Part shown: in pieces, positions 43,873-45,493 of the stretch
How positions within the stretch are numbered: the first letter of the stretch is position 1
How the letters are laid out: each line of letters begins with the position of its first letter
Assembly (NCBI GenBank): GCA_023424095.1
Contig: JAFAEG010000101.1
Span: 1 to 45,493, forward strand
DNA from: Pseudomonadota bacterium
GTDB taxonomy: Bacteria; Pseudomonadota; Alphaproteobacteria; Sphingomonadales; Sphingomonadaceae
Direction of reading: 5' to 3'
DNA length: 45,493 nt
Notes under the pieces: generated by a model
Seen by the model: only the letters and a program-made list of their open reading frames with translations
The model's database searches: none
What the model was told of the DNA's origin: nothing
Position numbers and translations under genes: made by a program

Positions 43873-44589
43873 ATGCCGACTGAATTGCTGTTCCGCGAGG
43901 ATGCCTATCTCACCGAATGCCAGGCTGTCGTCGAAGCCGTCAACGAGCGCGGCGGCATCATCCTCGACCGCACCGTCCTCTATGCCACCGGCGGTGGCCA
44001 GCCCGGCGACAGCGGGAAGCTGAAGCGCGCAGACGGCAGCGAGATCACGATCGGCACGGCGATCTACGATCCGGAGGACCGCAGCCGCATCCTGCATGTG
44101 CCGCTCGAAGGTGAGGTCGTGCCGCAGCCGGGCGAGAAGGTGACCGTGCTGCTCGACTGGGAGAAGCGCCTCAAGCGCATGCGCATCCACACCGCGCTCC
44201 ACCTGCTCAGCGTGGTCCTGTCCTACCCCGTGACCGGCGGCTCGATCGGCGATGGCGATGGCCGGCTGGATTTCGACATTCCCGAGGGCGGGCTCGACAA
44301 GGCCGAGGTCGCGGAGAAGCTGAAGGCGCTTATCGCGCGCAATGCCGATGTCACGACGCGCTGGATCACCGACGAGGAGCTCGATGCGAATCCGGGCCTC
44401 GTGAAGACGATGTCGGTCAAGCCGCCGCGCGGCTCGGGCCGCGTCCGGCTGGTCGCCATCGGCGATATCGACCTGCAGCCCTGCGGCGGGACGCATGTCC
44501 GCAACACCTCCGAGATCGGCCTTGTCGCGGTCACGGATATCGAGAAGAAGGGCAAGCAGAACCGGCGCGTCCGCATCGCGCTCGCCTGA
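43873..44589 (+). CDS. Alanyl-tRNA editing protein (AlaX-like)
   Basis: A 238-residue free-standing editing domain. Zinc-site motifs are HTALH (His106, His110) and CGGTH (Cys204, His208); TGGGQPGDSG at about 39-48 is the conserved loop of the AlaRS editing core. It hydrolyses Ser (or Gly) mischarged on tRNA-Ala. The start at 43873 (MPTELLF) fits the family; the upstream extension is unsupported. A sulfurtransferase gene follows in the same direction after about 50 bp, a pairing I recall from other Hyphomicrobiales. Confidence 0.92.
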   Translation: MPTELLFREDAYLTECQAVVEAVNERGGIILDRTVLYATGGGQPGDSGKLKRADGSEITIGTAIYDPEDRSRILHVPLEGEVVPQPGEKVTVLLDWEKRLKRMRIHTALHLLSVVLSYPVTGGSIGDGDGRLDFDIPEGGLDKAEVAEKLKALIARNADVTTRWITDEELDANPGLVKTMSVKPPRGSGRVRLVAIGDIDLQPCGGTHVRNTSEIGLVAVTDIEKKGKQNRRVRIALA

Positions 44590-44638
44590 CGCGTCGACAG
44601 TCGCGACAGCGGCCAAGAACTTCGAGGAAATGCCAATT

Positions 44639-45490
44639 ATGCACCGCGATAACGTCTTCGTCTCGACACAGTGGCTTGCCGATCACCTGAACGCGCCCGA
44701 CGTCGTCGTGGTCGATGGTTCCTGGTACCTGCCGGCCCATCAACGTGATCCGCATGCGGAATATGCGGCGGGGCGCATCCCCGGCGCGCTGCGCTTCGAC
44801 ATCGACGCGGTCAAGGACGGCGAGTCGCCCCTGCCCCACATGCTGCCCCGGCCTGAGGCATTTGCCGCCGCGGTCGGCGCGATGGGCATCGGCGACGGCA
44901 TGCGGATCGTGGTCTATGACGGGCTCGGCCTGTTCTCCGCCCCGCGCGTGCGCTGGACCTTCAAGACCTTCGGCGCCAAGGACGTGGTGATCCTCGAAGG
45001 CGGCTTCCCGAAATGGAAGGCGGAGGGTCGCGCCGTGGAGGAAGGCCCGCCGCGCAGCCGTGCCGCACGCAGCTTCACCGCCCGCCTCGACCATTCCGCC
45101 GTCGCGGCCGCCGAGGATGTCTCTCGCGCGCTGGCCAGCGGGGCGATCCAGGTGGTCGATGCCCGCCCGGCCGACCGCTTCCGCGGCGAGGCACCCGAGC
45201 CCCGCCCCGGCGTCCGCTCCGGCCACATGCCCGGCGCGCTCAACCTGCCGGTCACCGCGATCATGGAGAAGGGCGAGCTGAAGTCGCCCGAGGCGATCAG
45301 CGCGGCCTTCGCCGAGGCCGGCGTAGACCTCGACAAGCCCCTGATCACAAGCTGCGGCTCCGGCGTGACGGCCGCCATCCTGTCGGCTGCGCTCGAAACC
45401 ATCGGCAAGCCGGCCAAGGCGCTCTATGATGGCTCCTGGTCCGAATGGGGCGCGCGCGAGCGCCCCCACGCGCCCGGCCCCGCCGGGTAG
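44639..45490 (+). CDS. sseA: 3-mercaptopyruvate/thiosulfate sulfurtransferase
   Basis: A 283-residue two-rhodanese-domain enzyme. The N-terminal domain (about 5-140) has VVVVDGSWYLP and AGRIPGALRFDIDAV; the C-terminal domain (about 155-275) has the active-site loop CGSGVT with Cys239, the CG(S/T)GVTA form typical of mercaptopyruvate sulfurtransferases. It moves sulfur from 3-mercaptopyruvate to an acceptor. The start is 44639, or 44630 if the ATG beside GAGGAA is used. It ends three bases before the window edge and is complete. Confidence 0.9.
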   Translation: MHRDNVFVSTQWLADHLNAPDVVVVDGSWYLPAHQRDPHAEYAAGRIPGALRFDIDAVKDGESPLPHMLPRPEAFAAAVGAMGIGDGMRIVVYDGLGLFSAPRVRWTFKTFGAKDVVILEGGFPKWKAEGRAVEEGPPRSRAARSFTARLDHSAVAAAEDVSRALASGAIQVVDARPADRFRGEAPEPRPGVRSGHMPGALNLPVTAIMEKGELKSPEAISAAFAEAGVDLDKPLITSCGSGVTAAILSAALETIGKPAKALYDGSWSEWGARERPHAPGPAG

Positions 45491-45493
45491 AAG

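Noticed and set aside
43336..44616. 426-codon open frame on the minus strand
   Set aside because: It runs antisense through the AlaX-like gene and out of frame through the SDR gene; both of those have clear family motifs.
1..45493. CRISPR array, transposon or diversity-generating retroelement
   Set aside because: No regularly spaced direct repeats, no transposase and no reverse transcriptase were seen; the only exact long repeat noted is the 18-bp leader pair at 33245 and 33460.

Overview
The window holds most of an intact-looking temperate podovirus prophage (left edge to about 40.3 kb) and its right junction with the chromosome of a GC-rich alphaproteobacterium. The organism is probably a Hyphomicrobiales (Rhizobiales) member, perhaps Bosea-like. 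I infer this from the host gene style (photolyase, SDR, alanyl-tRNA editing protein, mercaptopyruvate sulfurtransferase), from the phage-borne GapR/DUF2312 homologue and from the DUF4214 cargo; no database was searched. The left attachment site lies outside the window.

Layout. 1-1.3 kb: small rightward phage genes. 1.4-2.7 kb (minus): lysis module, with a membrane protein, o-spanin nested with i-spanin, and a GH24 endolysin carrying a C-terminal membrane segment. 2.8-4.3 kb (plus): an antisense cargo cassette (69-aa protein, 24-aa lipoprotein, RTX/DUF4214 protein, 52-aa membrane protein). 4.3-25.6 kb (minus): virion genes, in transcription order small terminase, large terminase, FkbM methyltransferase, P22-type portal, GNAT protein, small proteins, scaffold, SU10-type capsid, a UUCG-capped terminator, glycosyltransferase, adaptor, tail fibre, tail proteins and internal ejection proteins, one of which has both transglycosylase and M15-like peptidase signatures. 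There is no tape-measure or tail-tube gene, which fits a short-tailed phage. An HNH-AP2 endonuclease gene sits antisense among the tail genes. 25.65-25.9 kb: a hairpin-rich leader ending in a terminator. 25.9-32.45 kb (minus): early-left operon from a Cro/YdaS-like gene through GapR-like, DnaA domain IV-like, RusA, DUF559 nuclease and DUF1376 genes to a NusG/RfaH-like gene, the last before the late genes. 32.45-33.25 kb: immunity region with an S24 repressor and four 16-bp operators. 33.25-40.3 kb (plus): early-right operon with ERF annealing protein, YqaJ exonuclease, HNH proteins, small proteins, excisionase-like protein and tyrosine integrase. The integrase ends 9 bp before the 3' end of a tRNA-Cys gene, the probable attR.

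Working model. The repressor holds both divergent early operons off. On induction the leftward transcript makes replication proteins and, last, the NusG-like factor. Three intrinsic terminators then lie in the path of leftward polymerase (25.65, 17.06 and 2.70 kb), so this factor is the obvious candidate for a processive antiterminator that opens the late operon, perhaps loading at the structured leader. That is the most interesting system here; it is inference from gene order and RNA structure.

Host part (40.3-45.5 kb): divergent tRNA-Cys and tRNA-Asn genes with recognisable promoters, a 70-aa conserved-type protein, photolyase, a 62-aa protein, an SDR oxidoreductase, and an AlaX-like/SseA-like gene pair.
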